Assembly (NCBI RefSeq): GCF_900231165.1
Contig: NZ_LT960614.1
Span: 3,036,550 to 3,100,549, forward strand
Length of the DNA: 64,000 bases
Direction of reading: 5' to 3'
Origin: Hartmannibacter diazotrophicus
Lineage (GTDB): Bacteria; Pseudomonadota; Alphaproteobacteria; Rhizobiales; Pleomorphomonadaceae
The position numbers and the translations under genes were made by a program. Each line of letters begins with the position of its first letter. Position 1 is the first letter of the stretch. Positions 53,801 to 63,475 of this stretch are shown in pieces. The notes under the pieces were generated by a model. That model had not been told where the DNA came from. It ran no database searches and saw only the letters and a list, made by a program, of their open reading frames with translations.

Positions 53801-54877
53801 GCCGCCGACGACGAGCCCCGGAATATCGAATCCGAGCTGCCCGGAGATCGGCGGCACCGGCAGGGAGGCGAGCGCTGCCCCGAGCCCCTGCAGCGCCTCG
53901 TCGAAGCCGACGGGCGACTGCGCCCCGCCGCCGAGCGCCCGGTCGACGTCGATCTGCCGCGCCGAAACCACGGCGTCGAAGGTCGGGTCCACCCCGAAAG
54001 TGACATTTGCCGCCCCGGTGAAGACGAGCGACTTGTCCTCGGTACCGAAACGCAGTTCACCGTCTTTCAGAAGCAGCCGGAAGGGATCGAGTTCCAGATC
54101 CGAGGTCAGCCGCAAGGGCCGCGTTTCGGTGTCGTCCTTGGCGATCAGCCGCTGCACCGTGAGCTTGCCGGCAAGACTTGGAACATCGTCTTTGACCGTC
54201 GTCAGGCCGTCGACAACAATCGAGAAGGGATGGTTCGCCGGTGTGATCTCCAGACCCACCCGTGTTCCATCCGCCGCCCCGATCTCGCCTGCCGACGCGC
54301 GGATCATCGCCGGTTCGCCGTTGAAGACGGCCGCCCCTTCCAGTTTGTAGGGCCCGGCCAGCGAGCGGGCATCGACCACGGCATTGAAATCGCTGGCGGT
54401 ATAGGTGGTGCCGCGGCGATCGTCGAGGAGGTTGAGGCGTCCCCCGACGATCTCGACCTTTTCCAGGATGACCTTTTTCGGGTCGATCCGCTGGGTCATC
54501 GTCGTCGACAGCCATTCGAAGCCGCCCTTGTCGTCGATATGGACGTTGGCCGTCGGACGCTCCAGCGTCATGTTGATGACGCGGATCTCACCGGTAAGAA
54601 GCGGGAAAAGCTCCAGCCGGACGGAGAATTTCTTCACCGTCATCAGCGGCGGCGTGCCCGCCTCGCCGATGCGCACGTCGTTGAAGGTCAGGGAGGGAAG
54701 CGGCAGGAACTGGGCATCGGCGGACCCGTCGACCCGAACCTTGTGTCCGATCAGCGCTTCGGCCTGCTTCTCGAAATCCGAGCGGAATGCGTTCCAGTCG
54801 ACAAAAAGGGGCCCCACCAGCGCCGTCAGCAGCGCCAGTACAATCGCGACACCAATACCGAAATAAAGCTTGTTCAG
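50846..54877 (-). CDS. AsmA-family protein with TolA-like Ala-rich tail
   Basis: A ~1343-residue membrane-anchored giant. The N-terminus has a transmembrane helix (YFGIGVAIVLALLTALVG) then FVDWNAFRSDFEKQAEALIGHKVRVDGSADAQFLPLPSLTFNDVRIG, the AsmA N-terminal pattern. Long beta-rich repeats follow, with DLNVDLSGSGRTLAGIIAGLGGGGNVTVTDG near 1000, the AsmA C-terminal domain. The last ~170 residues are an AEK-rich helix (EKAAAEKAAAERAA...) like TolA. AsmA-family proteins bridge the envelope and move phospholipids. No ATG, GTG or TTG gives the membrane helix; the CTG at 54877, six bases after GGAGGAG, does. Confidence 0.9.
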   Translation of the reverse strand: MNKLYFGIGVAIVLALLTALVGPLFVDWNAFRSDFEKQAEALIGHKVRVDGSADAQFLPLPSLTFNDVRIGEAGTPPLMTVKKFSVRLELFPLLTGEIRVINMTLERPTANVHIDDKGGFEWLSTTMTQRIDPKKVILEKVEIVGGRLNLLDDRRGTTYTASDFNAVVDARSLAGPYKLEGAAVFNGEPAMIRASAGEIGAADGTRVGLEITPANHPFSIVVDGLTTVKDDVPSLAGKLTVQRLIAKDDTETRPLRLTSDLELDPFRLLLKDGELRFGTEDKSLVFTGAANVTFGVDPTFDAVVSARQIDVDRALGGGAQSPVGFDEALQGLGAALASLPVPPISGQLGFDIPGLVVGGDLIQNLRFDASVRSGQWHIEQLEARLPGQSELAATGDIKLVPGLAFKGHAALASRQPSALIAWWRPGNETGRLAAFTLGADVTASADHVVLDNLSATIADADVAGSIDFTPAIRGRKPLLVLSLSAETLDLDAARALAGLIAGKDPAKTVESADLALNLSAGTLVSGNLSAGGVDINARVEGGAVTLDRFKIDDVGGVSVNASGKIVDVIGAPDGRIEASLTADKAADAVALVNALMPGTSAAELFRTSAPVLMPLRLRAKLDARARGKGSILSAEVDGDAGASKIDTRVTFEGHVDEWRDSSIGFDLNLQGPNGARLMRQLGFDVDDGGKPGAGKVVASANGTPATGMDVTANASLGNTSVAVKGNATFAEGQRPTTALDVAIRSDDIGPVLALGGPTLASLVETLPIDVSVHVDSQQDKVTLADIKGTAIGTPVTGDLALDLAPQRPSLTGQLSLGEASLAGFAELALGSGTLEPPVTSDTVWPDVPFGPSLVEGLDGDIAVTTSRLDLADGFTLANAAFHLRSSATGFAIDDMTGGIAGGRTTASLVIKRQDSGSAHVALRASLTGGALEDVIWRSDDRPVATGALDLNVDLSGSGRTLAGIIAGLGGGGNVTVTDGRLRSFNPAAFDAVTRAVDAGLGLDDAEIEKAFAAQVNSGDLAFSRLDGAFSAAAGTLRAPRIILEGVRAKTDATATVDLVNDSLLSDWTMSVDPGDDAVTGATPQAAILFRGPIEAPQRRIDVTAFTAYLTLRSFEREVQRVEAMQSDIQEREVFTRQLKRMKQDQEQAARDAEAARIAAEEAAKAAAEKAAADQAAQEKAAQDAAEAASRDAEARAAAEKAAAERAAVERAAAEKAAAEQAAKAAAEKAAAEEAARAAAEKAAAERAAAEKAAAEAAAKAAEEQAAAEKAAAEKAAAEKAAAERAAAEKAAAEQARQPAADGQGADAIPPDSDAFTDLIKRQLDQLDMQPLPPPVNVAPPPGQ

Positions 54878-54982
54878 CTCAACTCCTCCACTCCACGGCG
54901 CTCCCTGAGCAGCACGCGGCGATAATTCAAAGCCCCGGCACCCGCCGGTCCCGATCGGTTCGGGACCTCGGCGGAAAGATCG

Positions 54983-56386
54983 TCACCCCGGCATCTTTCC
55001 CGGGTTCATGATCCCAGCGGGATCGATCGCCATCTTGATACGGCGCATCAGATCCACTGCCCCCTTGCCGTGCTCATGCTCCAGATACTTGAGCTTGCCC
55101 TGCCCGATCCCGTGTTCGCCCGAACAGGTGCCGCCCATTTCGATCGCCCGGTGGGCAATCCGCGAGACCAGGGCCTTGCCCCGCTCCACCATGCCGGCAT
55201 CCTCGGGATTGACGAGCAGGCTGAGGTGGAAATTGCCGTCGCCGACATGTCCCACGATGGGTGCCAGCAAGTTGCTTGCCACAATGTCCTCGGCCGTCGC
55301 CGTCACACAGTCGGCAAGCCGCGAAATCGGCACGCAGGCGTCGGTGGACAGCACCTCCCAGCCGGGCTTCAGGGCCTGCGCCGCCCAATAGGCGTCGTGG
55401 CGCGCCTGCCAGAGCTTGGTGCGCTCCTCTGGCCGCGTCGACCAGGAAAAGTCCCCGCCGCCATATTCGGACGCGATCGCCCCGAAGAGCTCGGCCTGCT
55501 CCTCAACATAAGCCTTCGTGCCGTGCAATTCGATGAAGAGCGTCGGCGTTTCGGTGAGTTCCAGCTTCGAATAGGCGTTGCAGGCGGCCACCTGGGGCGC
55601 GTCCAGCAGTTCGATCCGCGCCACCGGAATGCCGCACTGGATCGTCGCGATCACGGCCTGGCAGGCGCCCTCGATGCTGTCGAACGGGCAGACGCCGGCG
55701 GCGATTTCCTCAGGGATTCCGTGGAGTTTCAGCGTGATCTCGGTCACGATGCCGAGCGTTCCCTCCGATCCGACGAAGAGCCGCGTCAGGTCGTAGCCGG
55801 TCGACGACTTGCGGGCCCGTCCGCCGGTCTTGATGATCTCGCCGTCGGCAAGGACGACGGTAAGGCCGAGGACGTTGTCCTTCATCGTGCCGTAGCGGAC
55901 GGCGTTGGTGCCGGAGGCGCGCGTGCCGGTCATGCCGCCGATACTGGCGTCCGCGCCCGGATCGACCGGAAAGAACAGCCCGGTGTCCCTGAGATGGGCG
56001 TTCAGCGTCTTGCGCGTCACGCCGGCGCCGACCGTGCAGTCCTGGTCCTCGACGTTGACGGCAACGATCTGGTCGAGCCCGGAGAGATCGATCGATACGC
56101 CCCCGAAGGGCGCGTTCAGATGTCCCTCGAGAGACGAGCCTGTGCCAAAAGGGATCACCGGCACATTTTGGGACGCGCAGATCCGGACGATCTCGGACAC
56201 CTCCTGCGTGCTCCTGGCAAAGACCACGGCTTCCGGAGGCTGGTTGGCAATGGAGGTGGTGGTGTGCCCATGCTGCCGGCGAACCGCCTCCGACCGCGTG
56301 AAGCGATCCTGGAACCGTTCGGCCAGCGCGGCAAAGACCTGGTCGCGCCCATCCGCCGATGCCGCAGTAGTCTTTACCTGATCCAT
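54983..56386 (-). CDS. FAD-linked oxidase, D-lactate dehydrogenase (cytochrome)-like
   Basis: A 467-residue flavoprotein with an N-terminal FAD_binding_4 domain (PPEAVVFARSTQEVSEIVRICASQNVPVIPFGTGSSLEGH, then GADASIGGMTGTRASGTNAVRYGTMKDNVLGL) and a C-terminal FAD-oxidase_C domain ending LMRRIKMAIDPAGIMNPGKM, with the metal-site stretch GHVGDGNFHL and SGEHGIGQGK. This matches D-lactate:cytochrome c oxidoreductases; glycolate oxidase GlcD and 2-hydroxyglutarate dehydrogenase are close relatives. The ATG at 56386 fits; upstream codons to 56473 do not look coding. Confidence 0.9.
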   Translation of the reverse strand: MDQVKTTAASADGRDQVFAALAERFQDRFTRSEAVRRQHGHTTTSIANQPPEAVVFARSTQEVSEIVRICASQNVPVIPFGTGSSLEGHLNAPFGGVSIDLSGLDQIVAVNVEDQDCTVGAGVTRKTLNAHLRDTGLFFPVDPGADASIGGMTGTRASGTNAVRYGTMKDNVLGLTVVLADGEIIKTGGRARKSSTGYDLTRLFVGSEGTLGIVTEITLKLHGIPEEIAAGVCPFDSIEGACQAVIATIQCGIPVARIELLDAPQVAACNAYSKLELTETPTLFIELHGTKAYVEEQAELFGAIASEYGGGDFSWSTRPEERTKLWQARHDAYWAAQALKPGWEVLSTDACVPISRLADCVTATAEDIVASNLLAPIVGHVGDGNFHLSLLVNPEDAGMVERGKALVSRIAHRAIEMGGTCSGEHGIGQGKLKYLEHEHGKGAVDLMRRIKMAIDPAGIMNPGKMPG

Positions 56387-56622
56387 GTCTTGGTGCTCCC
56401 TGCCCTGTTCAATCCCGTATTCGCCATGCCGGCGCGGTTTCCGCAACCCCATGGCGCAGCCGGGAGGCCGCAAAAGATGAGAAAAGCGTTAATGGGTCAA
56501 GCTTTTCCAACACCCTTACAGAGGCTCCATCGCAAATTTTCTTTGCCGGTGTCATGCCGCGTCCGGTGGGTTAAGATCGATTTCGCGGGGCGTCGTTCCC
56601 GTCTATCGACCAGGGGACCGTC

Positions 56623-57105
56623 GTGACCTTTCCCGTACCCTTCGTTTCCGCGCCAGCCTCGCTGGAATCGGCTTGGATCGACTATAACGGCCATCTCAAC
56701 GTGGCCTATTACCATGTCCTCTTCGACCGGGCAGTCGACGATCTCTTCGCAACGCTCGGCCTTGGGCCGTCCTATGCGTCAAGACGCCGTCTTTCGACCT
56801 TCACGGTCGAGGCGCATGTCTGCTACCTCGCGGAAGTCCCGGTCGACTCCATCGTGACGGTTTCCTCGCAGCTTCTTGCCGCCGACCCCAAGCGGATGCA
56901 TCTCTTTCAGGAAATGCACAGCGTCGGGTCCGGCACCTTGCATGCGACCTGCGAGAGCCTCAGCCTTCATGTCGATCTGGAACGCCGGCGCGCCTGCGAT
57001 TATCCACCGGAAATCCGGCAGAATATCGAGATGCTTCTGACCGCGCATGCCGGCTTGCCGGTTCCCGAACGTACCGGGCGCAGCATTGCCCTGAAAAAGG
57101 CTTGA
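56623..57105 (+). CDS. Hotdog-fold thioesterase
   Basis: A 160-residue acyl-CoA thioesterase-like protein. The 4HBT-type catalytic segment is WIDYNGHLNVAYYHVLFDRAVDDL (Asp and Asn in DYNGHLN), and the central strand-rich part STFTVEAHVCYLAEVPVDSIVTV is typical of hotdog proteins, including those in carnitine and betaine catabolism. The substrate is unknown. Translation starts at a GTG with AGGGGA upstream. It is divergent from the D-lactate dehydrogenase gene. Confidence 0.85.
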   Translation: MTFPVPFVSAPASLESAWIDYNGHLNVAYYHVLFDRAVDDLFATLGLGPSYASRRRLSTFTVEAHVCYLAEVPVDSIVTVSSQLLAADPKRMHLFQEMHSVGSGTLHATCESLSLHVDLERRRACDYPPEIRQNIEMLLTAHAGLPVPERTGRSIALKKA

Positions 57106-57213
57106 GCCTTATTCTTCTTTGTACCCGTTCAAGGGCATACTTGGCACGATAGACATTCGTCTCGCCCTGGCTTTCAATACGGTATTCAACCTGGTGGAGT
57201 GAAAGAAGACCCG

Positions 57214-58134
57214 ATGCATCCAAGGCATCCCGACCTTCAACACCTTTGCCGTATTGCGGCATTCATCCTCGCTCTGCCGTTCATTGTCGTCCTCTGGGCC
57301 CTTCCGGTCCAGGCCGCCCCGGCCATGTGGGTCGCCCGCGACGACGACAGCACCGTCTATCTTCTCGGCTCCATGCATGTCCTGAAGCCGGGCACCGACT
57401 GGATGTCCGACGATATCGCGCGGGCTTTCGCGGACAGTTCCAAGCTCGTCATCGAGACGGACGTCAGGCAGATGGGCATGAATCTGCTGATGAAATTCGG
57501 CATGAGCCTCGACAATCCCCTGTCGAAGCAACTCGCGGCCGATGAACTTTCGCGCGTCAGGGCGGCGGCCGACAACGTCGACGTCCGATTCGGCTTCATC
57601 GACCCCATGCGGCCCTGGCTCGCCGCGGCGACACTGGGGATGGCCGCCGTCAACAAGGCCGGCTACTCGGAGGCGGCCGGCGTCGAGGCAAGGCTTCTGG
57701 AAATGGCCAGGCGATCCGGAAAACCCGTCAGCGGACTGGAAACGCCGTCCGACCAGCTCTCCATCTTCGCCGACCAGGGCAAGGCGCAGGAAAAACGGAT
57801 GCTGACGGCGATGCTGGACGTGCTGGACGATCCGGACGACACCGCCGCCCTCGCTGACAGGCTGACGGAGGCCTGGAAAGCCGGCCGGGCCGAAAATCTT
57901 TCCGAACTCGTCGATCTGACCTTCACCGGCGTTGACGCCGACCTGCTCGACAGGCTGCTCAAGCAGAGGAACCAGCGCTGGGCGAGCCAGATCTCCCGGA
58001 TGATGCAGGGCTCGGGCACGATCTTCATCGCGGTGGGCGCGGCCCACCTCGTCGGCCCCGACAGCGTGCAGCATTTTCTTGCGCTCAAGGGCATCGAGAC
58101 GGAACGGCTCCAGCACGTGCCCTCGAACCTCTGA
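57214..58134 (+). CDS. TraB/GumN-family protein
   Basis: A 306-residue exported protein. A hydrophobic signal (IAAFILALPFIVVLWALPVQA) precedes PAMWVARDDDSTVYLLGSMHVLKPGTDWMSDDIARAFADS, the TraB/GumN opening with the GSxH motif. The end has GTIFIAVGAAHLVGPDSVQHFL with the second conserved GxxH motif. TraB-fold proteins resemble Tiki-type metalloproteases, so a periplasmic peptidase role is possible but unproven. I use the ATG at 57214; a GTG at 57199 is an alternative. Confidence 0.88.
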   Translation: MHPRHPDLQHLCRIAAFILALPFIVVLWALPVQAAPAMWVARDDDSTVYLLGSMHVLKPGTDWMSDDIARAFADSSKLVIETDVRQMGMNLLMKFGMSLDNPLSKQLAADELSRVRAAADNVDVRFGFIDPMRPWLAAATLGMAAVNKAGYSEAAGVEARLLEMARRSGKPVSGLETPSDQLSIFADQGKAQEKRMLTAMLDVLDDPDDTAALADRLTEAWKAGRAENLSELVDLTFTGVDADLLDRLLKQRNQRWASQISRMMQGSGTIFIAVGAAHLVGPDSVQHFLALKGIETERLQHVPSNL

Positions 58135-58257
58135 CAGGCTGATCCTGACGCTGCATCCCGATCCCGCGACGGACCGGGGAACGGCTTGCGCGAAATCGCA
58201 ACAGGGGCCGGTCGGAGCCCCCTCGCTCCGGCCGCAATGTTGCTCTATTGTTCGCCC

Positions 58258-60663
<2,406 letters not shown>

Positions 60664-60748
60664 GACCCGCGATTTTTCGGATTTTCGCTGTTCTCGCGGC
60701 GTCCTTGATCGCGTTCGAGGTCTCCGGCGGAAGCCGCACGCGCTAGCA

Positions 60749-60778
60749 CCTCGGCAGTCGTCCACCGATCTGCCGAGG
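60749..60778. other. Inverted repeat ahead of the alpha/beta hydrolase gene
   Basis: CCTCGGCAG and CTGCCGAGG form a perfect 9-bp stem with a 12-base loop, ending 11 bases before the ATG at 60790. It could be a weak uvrD terminator without T-run, an operator, or a hairpin controlling translation. Confidence 0.5.
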
Positions 60779-60789
60779 ATATCTGCCCG

Positions 60790-61845
60790 ATGCGCCGCTT
60801 TCTGTTCGCCGCCTGTGTGGCTCTTGCCGCAATCGCAACGGCCCCCGCGCTTGCGGAACCGATCGGAACGGTCGGCGTCCGCCAATTCGCCCTTTCGGTG
60901 CCGGATCGCCCGCAGCCATTGAGTGTCTCGCTCTGGTATCCGGCCTTATCCGACGGAAAGACGCAGGCGATCGGTGGCTCCGGTGTCTTCATGGGCATCG
61001 AGGCTGTTCCCGATGCTCCCTTGTCCGAAGGCTCCCTCCCCCTCGTTCTCATACAATTCGGCGGCCTGCGCGCAGCGCCTGGGCTCGGCAACTGGCTCGC
61101 GGCCGATCTGGCGCGGAACGGCCTTGCCGTTGCAATGATCGATCCGCCGAGGCTGACGCCCGATCAGGCGGCCACGGCCCCATTGGAAGTCGGACACCGC
61201 CCCCGCGACCTGTCGAACAGTCTGACGGCCATCGCCGCGATGCCCGCGATCGCTCCTCACCTCGACATGCGGCGGATCGGTGTCATCGGCTTCTTCCTGG
61301 GTGGAACGTCGGCCCTCCAGCTTGCCGGCGCTGACATCGATCCCGACGCCTACGCCCGGTCCTGCGACAGCGATGCCGGCAACCCGGACTGTCGCTGGTT
61401 CAAGCACAAGGGCGTCGACCTCCACGCCATCGACCTGCAGAGCCTTGCCGCAAGCCGTCGCGATGCCCGTTTTGCCTATGCCATCGCGGTCGATCCGGAA
61501 CTTCTCTCCAGCATCGACAGCACGGGCAAGGACGGAACCGGAGCACCTGTCGACATCATCAGGCTCGGCTCGCCGTCGGACAACTCTGCCCGGAATGCGC
61601 CGGACGCCGTCTTGCACGGCAACCCGGCAGCCCGGCGTCACACCATTTCGGCGAAGAGCCCCTTTTCAGCCTTTCCCGAATGCACGGCAAAGGGCGCGGC
61701 AATCCTGCGCGAGGAAGAGGAAAGCGAGGCCATCTGCTCAGACGGCGACGGACGGCCGCGCAGCGAGGTCCACAATGACATTGCGGGTATGATCCTGCGC
61801 ATCATCGCGGGGCGGCAGGGGAATGGGACCGGCATCGACGATTGA
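60790..61845 (+). CDS. Secreted alpha/beta-hydrolase-fold protein with altered nucleophile elbow
   Basis: A 351-residue protein with a signal peptide (FLFAACVALAAIATAPALA). The fold is recognisable from VSLWYPALSDG, LPLVLIQFGGLRAAPGLGNWLAADLARNGLAVAMIDPP and RIGVIGFFLGGTSALQLAG, the pattern of secreted dienelactone hydrolase-like proteins. The elbow usually reads GFSLGG with the catalytic Ser; here it is GFFLGG (TTC for TCC would be one change), so hydrolase activity is doubtful. A C-terminal acidic stretch (LREEEESEAICSDGD) and several Cys residues suggest a disulphide-bonded periplasmic protein. Confidence 0.8.
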   Translation: MRRFLFAACVALAAIATAPALAEPIGTVGVRQFALSVPDRPQPLSVSLWYPALSDGKTQAIGGSGVFMGIEAVPDAPLSEGSLPLVLIQFGGLRAAPGLGNWLAADLARNGLAVAMIDPPRLTPDQAATAPLEVGHRPRDLSNSLTAIAAMPAIAPHLDMRRIGVIGFFLGGTSALQLAGADIDPDAYARSCDSDAGNPDCRWFKHKGVDLHAIDLQSLAASRRDARFAYAIAVDPELLSSIDSTGKDGTGAPVDIIRLGSPSDNSARNAPDAVLHGNPAARRHTISAKSPFSAFPECTAKGAAILREEEESEAICSDGDGRPRSEVHNDIAGMILRIIAGRQGNGTGIDD

Positions 61846-61865
61846 AGCCCAGGGCCGGCGCGAGA

Positions 61866-61902
61866 CAAAAAAAGACCCGCGCCCTCTCTGGGCACGGGGT
61901 CC
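61866..61902 (-). terminator. Terminator of the PRC-barrel gene
   Basis: On the minus strand GACCCCGTGCCC-AGAGAG-GGGCGCGGGTC forms a long stem followed by TTTTTTT, about 60 bases past the PRC-barrel stop. Confidence 0.88.
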
Positions 61903-61962
61903 AGTGGGAATGGTGCCCCGCTATTCAGCGGTCACCATTCCAGCGCCCAGGTCGGCAACAGA

Positions 61963-62559
61963 TTACTGGGTTGCCGGCTGGGTCGTGGTGTCCATACCGG
62001 TCGCCGGCAGGGGCTTCTCGGCGGCCTTCATGGCCAGCGTCTTGAACTCGGGAGCCTTTTCAAGGGCATCCTTCGTGGTGTCGAGCGTCACCTTGCTCTC
62101 GTTTTCGCCGCTGGCGATCACCGTGAACTTGTCGTAGTTCACCGCGACCTCCTTCGCGCCGATGCCGAGGAAGCCGCCGACGCTGACGACCAGCGCCTTG
62201 ATCTGGCCCTGCCCGTCGGTGACGAAATCGGACACCTCGCCGATATTCTCGTCACTGGCGTTGTAGATGGTCTCGCCGACGATCTCGGACGACAGCACCT
62301 CGCCCGGCTGCTGATCGGCAAAGAACATCTGGTCGCTCTTGCCGGCATCGGCCATGGTCTTCGTGCTGTCCGTGGCCGAAGGCATCTGGGCGCTGTCGGC
62401 CGGCGCCATCTCCGGCATCGTCTTGTTCATGTCGGAGCCGGTGTCAGGGCTCGCCGGCGTCGTCATGTCGGTCGACGGGGCCGGAGCAGTCTCCTGCGCC
62501 ATCGCAGGCGTAAGAGCCAGCATGGCGGCGATCGACGTAGCGGTCAGAAGCGTTTTCAT
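61963..62559 (-). CDS. Secreted PRC-barrel-domain protein
   Basis: A 198-residue exported protein. The signal peptide is LLTATSIAAMLALTPAMA. A Ser/Thr/Pro/Met-rich low-complexity segment (~residues 22-75) precedes a PRC-barrel (EVLSSEIVGETIYNASDENIGEVSDFVTDGQGQIKALVVSVGGFLGIGAKEVAVNYDKFTV). PRC-barrels act in RNA processing or electron-transport proteins; secreted versions in Hyphomicrobiales have no known role. GGGAGACGCATC precedes the ATG and is nearly the same as the leader of the secreted repeat protein upstream. Confidence 0.88.
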   Translation of the reverse strand: MKTLLTATSIAAMLALTPAMAQETAPAPSTDMTTPASPDTGSDMNKTMPEMAPADSAQMPSATDSTKTMADAGKSDQMFFADQQPGEVLSSEIVGETIYNASDENIGEVSDFVTDGQGQIKALVVSVGGFLGIGAKEVAVNYDKFTVIASGENESKVTLDTTKDALEKAPEFKTLAMKAAEKPLPATGMDTTTQPATQ

Positions 62560-62873
62560 GATGCGTCTCCCAGTCTTTCGTGCATGGTCATCGTCTCATG
62601 GAATTCGCCAAAGTAACGATGCCAATGTTCAAACATTAATCTGCCAGATTTTTGCCAAAATCGCTCAAGAGAAAGCAAAGCACTGGCTGACCATAGAAGA
62701 ACATCCGAGCGGCGATATAGTTCCGGATGCAAGTGTGAATAATTGAGTTTGATTGTCGGTCTGACAGACGGAAAGGCCGGCCGCGACATCTGTCGCGACC
62801 GGCCCGGATCGTGACTGTCTGGACGGCGCTTTGCGCGCTCTTCGACATGTCACTCATGAACGACGGAGCCCGG
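62560..62873. other. Intergenic region between two secreted-protein genes
   Basis: Apart from a GC-rich hairpin at 62774-62804, which probably ends the upstream gene, this 314-base region holds the AT-rich promoter area of the PRC-barrel gene (around 62630-62760). No gene is supported in it. Confidence 0.45.
62774..62804 (-). terminator. Probable terminator of the acidic repeat-protein gene
   Basis: A hairpin built from GGCCGG, GCGACA and TGTCGC, CCGGCC with two short internal mismatches; on the minus strand it is followed by TTTCC. It lies about 70 bases past the gene stop. Confidence 0.6.
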
Positions 62874-63200
62874 TCAGTTGACGGAGGTATCCTCCTTCAT
62901 CGTCTCGGTCGTCGTCATGTCATTCGTCGGCGCCTTGATGATGCCCTTGTCCATGTCCGGGGACGGCTGCTCGGCAGCGCCCATCTCGCTCGACTTCGGC
63001 AGCGTGGCATCCACGCCGTCGGCCGGGGCATTCAGGGCACCCGCGTCCATATCGGGCGCCGGCTGGGTAGCAGGCGCGGCGTTGTCAGCCTTGGGCAGCG
63101 TCTGATCGACCTGATTGGTCGGCGCAATCGCTTCTTCTGCCAGCGCAGGATTGATAGCAAAGATCGTCGCGAAAGAGGCGGCAAGAAGAAGTTTTTTCAT
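62874..63200 (-). CDS. Secreted acidic tandem-repeat protein, unknown family
   Basis: A 108-residue protein with a signal peptide (LLLAASFATIFAINPALA). The mature part is two ~31-residue repeats: NQVDQTLPKADNAAPATQPAPDMD... and DGVDATLPKSSEMGAAEQPSPDMD..., each ending in a (L/I)(N/K)AP turn, then a Met/Thr-rich tail. It lacks Cys and aromatics and looks intrinsically disordered. GGGAG sits 7 bases before the ATG. The frame extends upstream to 63332, but those codons are unconserved. I know no family; it pairs with the PRC-barrel gene downstream, whose Pro/Asp/Met-rich segment is similar in style. Confidence 0.75.
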   Translation of the reverse strand: MKKLLLAASFATIFAINPALAEEAIAPTNQVDQTLPKADNAAPATQPAPDMDAGALNAPADGVDATLPKSSEMGAAEQPSPDMDKGIIKAPTNDMTTTETMKEDTSVN

Positions 63201-63475
63201 GATCTGTCTCCCAGATTTGATTTTCATCGAAGAAAATCCGGGAAGTACCCGAATATAACTTCCGAATAACCGGCGACAGATATTCGAACATCGCACATGA
63301 CAATTCCAAATACCGTTTAATCGCTTGGTCATCAGGAAAACAGATGAGCTGGGAGATGGTTCCTGAATTATTCCTCTGAAAGAAAATTCGATTATTCAAC
63401 ACAGCGTGAAAAATCGCTCCGTCCCCGGACTATCCGGGGAAGACCGGCCTCGCCGACAGCGGGGGCCGGAGATGG

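Noticed and set aside
50987-54925. 1312-codon frame antisense to the AsmA gene
   Set aside because: Length results from GC-rich third codon positions; the AsmA strand has the membrane helix and family motifs.
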